This document shows, piece after piece, positions 8,157 to 15,620 of a stretch of 64,000 bases of DNA. How positions within the stretch are numbered: position 1 is the first letter of the stretch; each line of letters opens with the position of its first letter. This DNA is from an uncultured Campylobacter sp. (GTDB lineage: Bacteria; Campylobacterota; Campylobacteria; Campylobacterales; Campylobacteraceae), in assembly GCF_937973075.1 (NCBI RefSeq), contig NZ_CALBWL010000026.1:62001-126000 (forward strand), given 5' to 3'. Position numbers and translations under genes: made by a program. Under the pieces are notes generated by a model. The model was not told the DNA's origin, did not search any database, and worked only from the letters and a program-made list of their open reading frames with translations.

Positions 8157-8810
8157 ATGAGAACACTGTTTTTAGTATTAATTGCTATATTTTTAATAGG
8201 ATGTGTAGAACCGGACCCGGAAAGCTACTACGGAAGGATTAACAGAAAAGATGAGTTTACGACTAACTTCCAAAGTAGAAGGCTAGCCAATGAGCTAATC
8301 GTCTTATTTGATATGGGCGAAAAATCTCAATATGGAAACGATTACTTTGATAATTCGCTTAAGATAGCCGATTACGAAAACGATGTAAAGCTCTCGGAAG
8401 TTAAAAGCTTTTTAGCTTCAAAAGGAGCTGCGCCGTTACGCGTTTATGAGCGCGCAGTTAAGAGTAGCGGGAAAAATAAGTTTAAGAGGTATTCAGGTAG
8501 GCTGAATGCCGAAGTCGTTTCTCTAGTTCCTTTTGATACTCAGTTTCGAAAAGCGCAAAAGAACTGCTTTGACGGAACCTCGCTATGCTTATTTGATGAA
8601 TTCCCGTTACTTACAGAAACGGATGTTGAGGGCGATGTTGCTTCTATGATGATCAACTTTGTTGAGCTTAAGGCGGCTTTCAATAACTATCAGGATAGCT
8701 TTACGCCGGTAAAGATTACCATCCATACCGCAACCTATACTGGTGCGAAACTCAATGCTATCTTAAGTAAAATTCCGAAAAAAGCATTTGAAAATAATGA
8801 GTTAAACTAA
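8157..8810 (+). CDS. Putative lipoprotein of unknown function
   Basis: 217 residues. The start RTLFLVLIAIFLIGC is a lipoprotein signal with lipobox LIGC (C16). The mature chain begins VEPDPESYYGRINRKDEF and looks like a soluble periplasmic domain; I do not recognise it. It is not obviously related to the lipoprotein gene upstream. AAGGAAGG precedes the ATG. A small open frame of 13 codons after a GA-rich stretch starts at 8824 and ends at once (about 8865), possibly the stump of another gene. Confidence 0.75.
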   Translation: MRTLFLVLIAIFLIGCVEPDPESYYGRINRKDEFTTNFQSRRLANELIVLFDMGEKSQYGNDYFDNSLKIADYENDVKLSEVKSFLASKGAAPLRVYERAVKSSGKNKFKRYSGRLNAEVVSLVPFDTQFRKAQKNCFDGTSLCLFDEFPLLTETDVEGDVASMMINFVELKAAFNNYQDSFTPVKITIHTATYTGAKLNAILSKIPKKAFENNELN

Positions 8811-8888
8811 ATAAGAGAGTCGGATGAATGAGGTAGAATGGATCAATAAATACGGCTTTTGCTAGGAATGGTTTTAGGTAGCGAGGAA

Positions 8889-8980
8889 TTCGGTTAGAAT
8901 TTCCCCTATCTAGGGGACTGGTTCCTCTTTGCACCCAAAATTTTCAATCTACCCTCCCCTGATTTAATTAAAATTTCCCT
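8889..8980 (+). CRISPR. Decayed CRISPR remnant: one repeat, one spacer, half a repeat
   Basis: 8889-8924 matches the 36-nt repeat at 29 positions, keeping TTAGAATTTCCCC and ATCTAGGGGA. A 38-nt spacer-sized gap (8925-8962) follows. Then 8963-8980 matches the first 18 bases of the repeat at 15 positions. The spacing shows these are former array units, not chance hits. The repeat-to-half-repeat distance (74) is close to that at the end of the main array (77), so this may be a duplicate of that end. Confidence 0.7.
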
Positions 8981-9005
8981 CTCATTTTTCAAAGTTTCCC
9001 CTTGG

Positions 9006-9045
9006 CTGACAGAATCTGACACTACGGCTCACTATAATTGCGCTC
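9006..9045 (+). promoter_or_regulatory. Second copy of the post-array promoter
   Basis: CTGACAGAATCTGACAC, then TATAAT at 9033-9038, then TGCGCTCAAAC. Words and order match the promoter at 7265-7305. It now drives the small secreted-protein gene and may once have driven the cas10 operon. Confidence 0.5.
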
Positions 9046-9090
9046 AAACTCGGAGGTAAAACGCCGACGAGATCAATTAAGGGAGTTGTA

Positions 9091-9342
9091 ATGAAAAAGA
9101 TTGTGTTGTCGCTAGCAGCGGCTGGAGTTATGAGTGGCGCTTTGGCGCAAGAGGTGCCGAATTTAGCAAATATCGCGCCGAGCAATTGCGGCTCGTATGT
9201 CCCTACGCTTGATTTTTACATCAAAGGCAAGGATATAACGGACAGTGTGTCTTTTGCGGCAGGACTAGACAATAAATTCGGTCTAGCTCGAGGCGTCGCT
9301 TCGGCTAGTTCATTTTGCGTAATTTTTCAAAAAATAATTTAA
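9091..9342 (+). CDS. Small secreted protein, probably truncated
   Basis: 83 residues. A typical Sec signal (KKIVLSLAAAGVMSGALA, cleavage near residue 19) is followed by a mature part containing PTLDFYIKGKDITDSVSFAAGLDNKFG. The last residues (SSFCVIFQKII) change character and end in AT-rich sequence just before the cas10 remnant, so the 3' end was probably lost and replaced. AAGGGAG lies upstream of the ATG. I do not recognise the family. Confidence 0.55.
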   Translation: MKKIVLSLAAAGVMSGALAQEVPNLANIAPSNCGSYVPTLDFYIKGKDITDSVSFAAGLDNKFGLARGVASASSFCVIFQKII

Positions 9343-9388
9343 GTCTAGTTGCGATAAAATTTCAAAAATATAACACGAAGGAGGCAAG

Positions 9389-9542
9389 ATGGCTAAATAC
9401 CTATACGGTGCAAGTATCCAGGGTATACAAGAGTATATTTACGCCACTGGAAGCTGGAAAGAGCAAACTAAACAAAAAAGCCGGAAAAAGACAGAGACTA
9501 TCAAGATACGTTAAAGATAATGGAGATGCTAAAGGAATTTAA
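9389..9542 (+). pseudogene. cas10 remnant fused to the tail of a lost downstream gene
   Basis: A strong AAGGAGG precedes an ATG whose first 20 codons read MAKYLYGASIQGIQEYIYAT, the characteristic N-terminus of Cas10/Cmr2 of type III systems. At about 9448 the similarity stops; the frame ends at 9514 after 41 residues. An overlapping frame starting at the junction (about 9447) runs to a TAA at 9542 and gives a basic tail containing NKKAGKRQRLSRYVKD. It looks like the C-terminus of another gene, perhaps the last effector subunit, but I cannot name it. The simplest reading is one deletion that removed nearly all of cas10 and the effector genes, leaving both ends. The intact ancillary operon starts three bases after this tail. 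Confidence 0.75.
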
Positions 9543-9545
9543 AAA

Positions 9546-10340
9546 ATGACGCATTACGAAAAAAGAAATTTTCAAAAAATAATCGTTTCGCTTTTGGGAA
9601 GCTCTCTTTTAGAGCGTAAGGCGTTTTTTATCATCGCGGGAGTATTACTGTTTTTCGCTTGGTTGCCGGACGGAATGTCGTCGCTACTAGATAAAATTTT
9701 CGGCGGCGAAATTTTAAAATGGAGCGCCAAAGACGGCACTATGCTGGTTCAAATTTTAGGCTCTATAGTGATTTTTGGGGTAATCAAACGAATAATTCCC
9801 AAAGACATCCCTAATGTCGATATATGTATAAATGATAGACCCAAAAGGGCTAAAGTTCTAGTGCTATTTTTAAGCGAAAATAATGGCGGAATAGAAGAAA
9901 TTTTGAAATTTAAAACTATCGATGAGTATGGAAGAAATAATTATAGAATGCCGCTTACGGCGATAGATTATCATAAAGACAAGCTTGAAAAGATAATAAT
10001 CACTTGTTCTGAAAAATCTCACGGCGATAGAGATAAATTTTTAAAATGCGTGCAAAATCTCTTTGGTAAGGAGATTGCGGATATGGCGAATGTACGATAT
10101 ATAAAGAATTTCGAAGATGCAAAAAGCGTCTATAAATTTTTAGAAAGCGTATATAGCCAGCTTGGGCAAGAGGGCTTTACGGAAGACGACATTGTATTTG
10201 ATGTCACGGGAGGACAAAAGGCGATAAGTATAGCCGGAGCGATATTTGCGATACCCAACGACAGGCATTTGCAGTACGTTTCCACTAGCGATTATACTGT
10301 CAAACACTATGATTTAACCTATATGCAAAATGAGGAGTAA
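9546..10340 (+). CDS. Membrane-anchored CARF protein (Cam1-like)
   Basis: 264 residues. Two hydrophobic segments (about 26-41 and 66-80) precede a cytosolic domain whose motif DVTGGQK (219-225) is the nucleotide-binding signature of CARF domains. CARF proteins bind cyclic oligoadenylate made by Cas10. Membrane-bound CARF proteins such as Cam1 are known to act on the membrane when activated; Cam1 is the nearest described type I can name, though assignment by eye is not proof. No nuclease motif is present. The gene starts right after the cas10 remnant and is followed three bases later by the CARF-HEPN gene. It is AT-richer than the flanking genes, which suggests transfer. Confidence 0.7.
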   Translation: MTHYEKRNFQKIIVSLLGSSLLERKAFFIIAGVLLFFAWLPDGMSSLLDKIFGGEILKWSAKDGTMLVQILGSIVIFGVIKRIIPKDIPNVDICINDRPKRAKVLVLFLSENNGGIEEILKFKTIDEYGRNNYRMPLTAIDYHKDKLEKIIITCSEKSHGDRDKFLKCVQNLFGKEIADMANVRYIKNFEDAKSVYKFLESVYSQLGQEGFTEDDIVFDVTGGQKAISIAGAIFAIPNDRHLQYVSTSDYTVKHYDLTYMQNEE

Positions 10341-10343
10341 AAT

Positions 10344-11642
10344 ATGAAAGTTGTAACGATTTTAGGAAAAGGTTATGTTAAGGAGGCCGAAGAAAGATCG
10401 ATCTATGAATACGATGAGAAGCTTAAAAATTCGTATTCTTTAAAAAAGCAAAGATATACGAATATGCTTCCGCTTTTGATAGATAATTTCGGCGTTCAAA
10501 ATATCGTACCTATTTTTACTGAAGATGCGAGAGATGATCAAATAAAAGTTTTAGAAAAGGAATTTAAAACAAGCCATATCGAGATATTTAACAATAAGAA
10601 TTTCATTAGAGGCGATACGGATTTTTATGAAATTCTACGTATTATAAATGAAGCAACCAACGAAGACAATGAATATATAATCGATCTAACTCACGGCTTT
10701 AGGCATATTCCTATTTTAGCTACCATCTCACTTATATCTCAAAGCTTAAGCGATACGAATAAAATCAAACATATATTTTTTGCGAAAGAGATAATAAATC
10801 AAAAAGAGTATGAAATTATCGATTTAAAAGAATACTTAGAGCTTGCAAATATGTCGTATATGCTCGAAACATTCGATAAAAATTATACCGTTTCATTTGT
10901 AGCCGCGTTTGAAAACGAGGATTTTGAAAATTTAAGAGGCGAGCTAACAAAATTTTCGAATGATATTCTTGCGAATTCATTAAAAGCGCTCGAAAATCGT
11001 TTTGACGTAGTTTTGCAATACATAGAAAATATCAAAAAGAACGAGCAAATTTTTACTTTCAGAACCAGTCTTGATAAAATCAAAGAACATATAGAAAATT
11101 TAAAGCAGATCAGCACAAAGATAGATTATCAAAAGTTATACGAAATGGCAAAAGTACTTAATAAAAAGGGCTACTTATTAAACGCTATAACATTGCTATT
11201 TGAAGGGATTGGATATTATTGCGTAAGCGGTCTAGAAAAAATTAGTCCCAAAGTAGAAGCTTACGTGAGAGAATTTAAAAATAGTGGATTTTTTGACTCT
11301 TATGATTTAACCAATCAATCTAGAAATTTAATAAAAATCGGCAGGGAGATGAAATCTTATTTATTTGGCACAGAAAAGGCGCAAACTCATTTTGGACTTA
11401 GCGAGAAAAAAGCTAAGGAATATCTAGGCGATATAAAAAATTCGATCTGCAATAAACTAGAAAGAATTCCGGATATAGAAGAATTTAAGAATTTTATCAT
11501 TGCGGCTGAAAAATTAAGAAATAATCTAGCTCACGGAAACAGTAGCGATGAAATAGCAAATACAAAGTTAAATTTCAAACGGCTTTTAGAAGACTATAAA
11601 AAATTCTGCATAAAGGATGATATTTTAGGGGTAAGCGCGTGA
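10344..11642 (+). CDS. CARF-HEPN ribonuclease, Csx1/TM1812 family
   Basis: 432 residues. The N-terminal CARF domain opens with VVTILGKGYV and carries the signature DLTHGFRH (from residue 114), typical of the TM1812/Csx2 branch of Csx1-like proteins. A long helical middle is followed by a C-terminal HEPN domain with the catalytic motif RNNLAH (R392, H397; R-x4-H). Members are RNases switched on by cyclic oligoadenylate, cutting RNA broadly during a type III response. Both functional motifs are intact. The stop overlaps the start of the next gene by four bases, so the two are probably translationally coupled. Confidence 0.85.
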   Translation: MKVVTILGKGYVKEAEERSIYEYDEKLKNSYSLKKQRYTNMLPLLIDNFGVQNIVPIFTEDARDDQIKVLEKEFKTSHIEIFNNKNFIRGDTDFYEILRIINEATNEDNEYIIDLTHGFRHIPILATISLISQSLSDTNKIKHIFFAKEIINQKEYEIIDLKEYLELANMSYMLETFDKNYTVSFVAAFENEDFENLRGELTKFSNDILANSLKALENRFDVVLQYIENIKKNEQIFTFRTSLDKIKEHIENLKQISTKIDYQKLYEMAKVLNKKGYLLNAITLLFEGIGYYCVSGLEKISPKVEAYVREFKNSGFFDSYDLTNQSRNLIKIGREMKSYLFGTEKAQTHFGLSEKKAKEYLGDIKNSICNKLERIPDIEEFKNFIIAAEKLRNNLAHGNSSDEIANTKLNFKRLLEDYKKFCIKDDILGVSA

Positions 11643-12019
11643 AAACCCTATTCGCCCTAATAAACCACACCTTGACGTCGGAGCAAGAAGAAGATGCGAG
11701 GAATAATTTAAATGTTGATAAATTCATAAACATAACCGATGCGAGGTGGAGCGATATCGATCCGTCCGATAAAAGCGTAATAAAATTTGTTGAAACTTAT
11801 AAAAACAAACTCAAAAAGCAAGCAAAAGCGGGCGACGTATTGCTGGTGCAGGGTGATTTCGGAGCGACTTATAATATGATAAGGTTTGCTAAAAATATGG
11901 GTCTGATAGCTGTGTATGCGACTACTAACCGCATCATAAGTGAGCAGGTAGAAAACGGCAAAGTCGTGATTAAACGAGAATTTAAACACGCAAGATTTAG
12001 AGAATACGAGGAGTTATAA
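11639..12019 (+). CDS. Csx20-like CRISPR-associated protein, candidate ring nuclease
   Basis: 126 residues. A Rossmann-like start (KTLFALINHTLT) and the block VLLVQGDFGATYNMIRFAK, then LIAVYATTNR, then EFKHARFREYEE match my memory of the Csx16/Csx20 group, which is encoded beside CARF effectors. Members have been proposed as ring nucleases that degrade cyclic oligoadenylate and end the alarm. Placement between the CARF-HEPN effector and a regulator fits that. The start overlaps the previous stop by four bases and the end overlaps the next start by one. The family call is moderately sure; the activity is inferred. Confidence 0.65.
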   Translation: MKTLFALINHTLTSEQEEDARNNLNVDKFINITDARWSDIDPSDKSVIKFVETYKNKLKKQAKAGDVLLVQGDFGATYNMIRFAKNMGLIAVYATTNRIISEQVENGKVVIKREFKHARFREYEEL

Positions 12020-13026
12020 TGTCATCAGATGCAGACAATAAAACGATAGTTATCTTTGAAATTTTAAAAAAGCTAGTTGCAAAGCAAGAAATTTATCTTA
12101 CCGATACAGAGCTTTTAGATGAGTTAAGGATTAAGGAAAGAACGCTTAGAAGGTATATGGGCGAAATCGACAAGCTATTTCCAGACGCTTTTAGGATAGA
12201 AAGCAAGCTCATAGGGCATGGCAAGAGACCGGTAAAAGTATTAAGAGTATATGACAAAAACAAAGATATAATCGGCGTTTTAAAATGTCTTTTAGAATAT
12301 GGCAATGATCTAGGCTGGTTAATTAGTTTATTAAACGCAAATGATCCTAGGTTGTTTAACGATTTAGATAAACATGAAAAAGAGAAGGTATCTAAACAAT
12401 TAAAAGAGGATTCGGACGTATTTTTATTTAGAACCAATCCTTTGGAGGTTTTGCAAGATGGGCTAAGTAAAAGATATTTGAGCGAGCTTCGCAATGCCGT
12501 TAAAAATAAAGAATGTCGAAATATCAAGTATAAATATATCGGTGAAATGGAGAATTTAATCGACGCAAAATGCCTAAAAATAGTTTTTACAGATAGTAAT
12601 TGGTATTTGGCTATCGAGGATGCTGATGGAAATTTTAGGCTTTTAAGAGTGGCTTTTATCGTATCGCTTAGTAAAAGCTCGAAAAAATACGAAGGAAAGA
12701 TCTTGAAGGAATACGAAACGTATTTTAATAAGATACAAAACGCTATGAGCTTGCCCTCCGAGACAACGCGAATAGCGCTATTAAAAGCTTCTCCGAAAGT
12801 GGCTATATATTTTAAGGAGGGTATGAAGCTGTTTTTCCCAACTCAAAAATTTAAAAAGAAGCTAGATGATGGTAGCATTATTTTTAGCATAGATTTTACT
12901 CAAGATATGGAGATATTGCCGTTTATAAAAAAGTGGCTTCCAGATATCGAGATACTAGAACCAAAAGATCTGAGAGAAACCTTTAAAGAGCAATTAAAAG
13001 CGGCTCTTGATATATTAAGTGAGTAG
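12019..13026 (+). CDS. WYL-domain transcriptional regulator
   Basis: 335 residues. An N-terminal helix-turn-helix (about 24-50: ELLDELRIKERTLRRYMGEID) is followed by a WYL domain with the motif NWYLAIED (W195-Y-L197) and a C-terminal extension. WYL proteins are ligand-responsive regulators common in CRISPR-Cas and other defence loci. It ends the ancillary operon, overlapping the Csx20-like stop by one base. Its targets may be the cas6 promoter, which carries a 20-bp palindrome, or its own operon; neither is shown by the sequence. Confidence 0.82.
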   Translation: MSSDADNKTIVIFEILKKLVAKQEIYLTDTELLDELRIKERTLRRYMGEIDKLFPDAFRIESKLIGHGKRPVKVLRVYDKNKDIIGVLKCLLEYGNDLGWLISLLNANDPRLFNDLDKHEKEKVSKQLKEDSDVFLFRTNPLEVLQDGLSKRYLSELRNAVKNKECRNIKYKYIGEMENLIDAKCLKIVFTDSNWYLAIEDADGNFRLLRVAFIVSLSKSSKKYEGKILKEYETYFNKIQNAMSLPSETTRIALLKASPKVAIYFKEGMKLFFPTQKFKKKLDDGSIIFSIDFTQDMEILPFIKKWLPDIEILEPKDLRETFKEQLKAALDILSE

Positions 13027-13369
13027 AAAAGGCACGCGTTGTCGCGCTAATAGTGAAACGAAATTTACCCTGAGTCTATTCACGCACCACGAAGCGGTAA
13101 AATTTTAGAGTGTTTGATGAAATTTAGGACGCACAAAGCCTCGCCGCAATCTCATATAAAGATCGTGTGCCGTAGGCGGCAGTGGCAAGATCATAATGCT
13201 ATACAGAGCGGATTTGCACGAGCATAAATTTATAGGCGAGTGATAAAATCTAATTAAAATTTAACGCAAAATCTCATAAAATTCTGCTCGGCGGATTTTT
13301 GCAAATAACGTACCGTCATCAATGTCGTAAGACCGCTTAAAGCTTTTAGACGTTTAGATAAAATTTTAA
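13027..13369. other. Gap with no intact gene
   Basis: No open frame of useful length. A short frame at about 13160-13222 contains GGSGK, like a P-loop, but closes within 27 codons; it could be debris of the decayed translocase gene that follows or pure chance. Confidence 0.4.
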
Positions 13370-13623
13370 ACTGCGGATATCCATCTAATCATAGCGACCC
13401 AAACGCCCAATGCAAATATTTTTAAGCAAGAATTGCGCGCTTACGAATCGCATTAAAAGTGCAAAATGCCAAAGCCTCTCAGATTATCTTGGACGAAAGC
13501 GGAGCCGAAAAGCTTCTAGGCGCAGGTGATATGCTAGTAAAACTAAGTGGCTCGCAGCCGCAGCATATATTTGCGCCGTATTTAAGCAAAGGCGATATTA
13601 AACGGCTTTTAGAGCTAAAATAG
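13370..13623 (+). pseudogene. Decayed FtsK/SpoIIIE-type translocase fragment
   Basis: Two frames carry consecutive pieces of an FtsK-type motor domain. The first (13370-13456) reads LIIATQTPNANIFKQEL, matching the FtsK segment around LIIATQRP. The second (13426-13623) reads RIALKVQNAKASQIILDE, then GAEKLLGAGDML, then a run to the stop. In intact FtsK these blocks are contiguous, so a frameshift separates them near 13435. The upstream ATPase core is missing. It may come from a chromosomal FtsK paralogue or from an integrated element that carried a translocase. It lies at the right edge of the CRISPR island. Confidence 0.7.
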
Positions 13624-13876
13624 ATCGCTGATTTTATCACAATATGCTAGGATAAAAATAGCTAAAAGCTCCACAAATCCTATGTCGCAAAATTTGCATC
13701 GCTACAAAAATTTTATAAATTTCATGGTTTAAATGCCCTTGAAATTTCAAATAGAATTTTGTCGCAGCGGTTGCGGCGTAGTAGCGCATAAATTTAAAGC
13801 GGAATTCCAAAATTTCGCGGCGGCGCAAAGCCTCTGTATTTGCGGATTTAAAGTCAAATTTTAGAATTTAATCCTG

Positions 13877-14908
13877 CTAGATATTTTCGTTTAATTTCAG
13901 ACTTTTTACGATAGAGAGAAAGAATAGAAGCTCGTGCTTGATAGACGCGGCGGGATCAAAGCCAAATACGCTGCGATCCACGCTAGGCTCGAAACTATCG
14001 TATCCCGTGTGGATGAAAATATAGACGTTTTTGCCCGAAAAGCTTAAACTGATCGGTCCGCCGGCACCGCTTCTAAAGCGAAGCAAGCGCCGCATAAAGG
14101 CGGGTGTGAGGGCATACATTGCAGACACCGCATCGGCGCTATATACGCTAAATGCGGAGCTAAACTCGCTACCATTCATCGCGATCTTCTTAAGTCCGCC
14201 AAGCGTTGGCCTAGCGCTGAGCGAAGGCAGGATCACCGCCACCGAGTTTACGCGCTTTTTAAATTCTGCGTAGAAAAATATCCCCCTGCTGCTACGTCGT
14301 TCGTCAGTATGAGTCACACAAACATCCGCAAAGCTGAAAAATACTCCGTCATAAACGCCTGAAATTTTATCTTCGCAATCAAAATAGCTTATGCCGTCCA
14401 CAAATAGGCCGCTAGCGCGCAGATATGCCGGCCGAAACGAGCCTGAAATTTCGTAGCGATAACCTAGGCTTGCAATATAGGGCGCAATATATTGGTGTTT
14501 AAAGACGCGGACGAATTTTTTGGATCTGTTGTATTTGATCCGCTCCAGCACGGCATCTGCGATATTAAACAAAGAAAGGCAGATGGTTACGAGTGCGATG
14601 ACGAAGCGCAAGGTATCATTCTCGCACATTTCTACGCCTTTGGCAAGCATCCACAGCAAGGTGCAAAAGATAAATACGCGCACTATATTTGCATCTTTAT
14701 TCACTACTCTAAAAGAGATGCTGCCGCAGCTAAATACCACTATGATCCAGCAGAGGCCTACTGCTGCTTCTTGATCTCTAAGATTGAAAAATAGCCACAG
14801 CGCCGAGGCTAGCGCCGCTAGTGCTATTATCGAAAACGCCGTGCCTTTGCGCTGCTCCGCCTCATCCAGGATGCCGAGCCTTAGTTTTTCCAGTTCGTTG
14901 GCGGTCAT
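13877..14908 (-). CDS. DUF3137 family membrane protein
   Basis: 343 residues. N-terminal hydrophobic segments (about 23-42, 47-66, 77-118) precede a soluble domain with the DUF3137 pattern: ASGLF, then FSFADVCVTHTD, then GIFFYAEFKKR. The family has no known activity but is often encoded next to lemA, which here lies on the same strand at 973-1536 beyond the CRISPR island. The ATG at 14908 follows an AGAAAGA-type ribosome-binding site. The gene looks intact. Confidence 0.75.
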   Translation of the reverse strand: MTANELEKLRLGILDEAEQRKGTAFSIIALAALASALWLFFNLRDQEAAVGLCWIIVVFSCGSISFRVVNKDANIVRVFIFCTLLWMLAKGVEMCENDTLRFVIALVTICLSLFNIADAVLERIKYNRSKKFVRVFKHQYIAPYIASLGYRYEISGSFRPAYLRASGLFVDGISYFDCEDKISGVYDGVFFSFADVCVTHTDERRSSRGIFFYAEFKKRVNSVAVILPSLSARPTLGGLKKIAMNGSEFSSAFSVYSADAVSAMYALTPAFMRRLLRFRSGAGGPISLSFSGKNVYIFIHTGYDSFEPSVDRSVFGFDPAASIKHELLFFLSIVKSLKLNENI

Positions 14909-15041
14909 CTTTCTCTTTCTAAATTTAGCTAGTAAATTTTAAAATTTAATACTTAGAGTTCGCCCCCAAAATTTAAAGAACTAAGCTTTAAATTTACAAA
15001 ATTCCGCTCTTTTAAATTTAGCGCGAATCTCTGCGCTAAAT

Positions 15042-15620
15042 TTAGCTTTGGCACAAAATTTCTACGATCACCTGCGGCAATAGCTCATGTTCGATCTCGT
15101 GGATTTTGGCTTCGTAAGCTTCAAAGCTCATGCCCGCGCTCTTTTCAAACGCGCGCTGAGCGATGATCGCGCCGCCGTCAAGCTCCTCGCTGACCCAGTG
15201 CACGCTCACGCCACCTACCTTCATATCGCTCTCAAAGCTCTGCTTAATCGCGTGCGCGCCCTTAAAAAGCGGCAGCAGCGACGGGTGTAGGTTTATCGCG
15301 CGAACTCTGCTCGTAAAAACTGGCGTAAGAATCCGCATAAAGCCCGCAAGTACCGTAAGCTCCGCGCCGCTTTTTTCGATCTCGCGCACGAGGGCGGCGT
15401 CGAATTCCTCGCGGCTAGCGAAATCTTTATGATTTAGGATCACGCTTTGAAGTCCGAATTTCGCGGCCTTTGCGATACCGCCGGCGTCCGCTTTGTTGCT
15501 TAGCGTTAGCACGACTTCGATCTTAGTTTTGCCAAAAACCTTGCCGTGCAGCTTCTGCAGGATCGCCTCCAAATTTGAGCCGCTGCCGCTAAAAAGCACG
15601 GCGAGCTTTTTCACAACCAT
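15042..15620 (-). CDS. purN: Phosphoribosylglycinamide formyltransferase PurN
   Basis: 192 residues. The enzyme transfers formyl from 10-formyltetrahydrofolate to glycinamide ribonucleotide in purine synthesis. Visible are the phosphate-binding SGSGSNLEA (10-18), the folate/catalytic block INLHPSLLPLFKGAHA with the Asn and His of the triad, and the aspartate in EELDGG. It overlaps the 3' end of nnrDE by ten bases and is the last gene of the operon that starts with tig. Confidence 0.93.
   Translation of the reverse strand: MVVKKLAVLFSGSGSNLEAILQKLHGKVFGKTKIEVVLTLSNKADAGGIAKAAKFGLQSVILNHKDFASREEFDAALVREIEKSGAELTVLAGFMRILTPVFTSRVRAINLHPSLLPLFKGAHAIKQSFESDMKVGGVSVHWVSEELDGGAIIAQRAFEKSAGMSFEAYEAKIHEIEHELLPQVIVEILCQS

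Noticed and set aside
9315..9542. 75-codon open frame crossing the cas10 remnant
   Set aside because: It starts inside the preceding gene, lacks a ribosome-binding site and only its last 31 codons look protein-like; treated as part of the deletion junction.
13160..13222. P-loop-like GGSGK in a short frame
   Set aside because: Only 27 codons between stops and the spacing does not fit an FtsK motor; likely chance.
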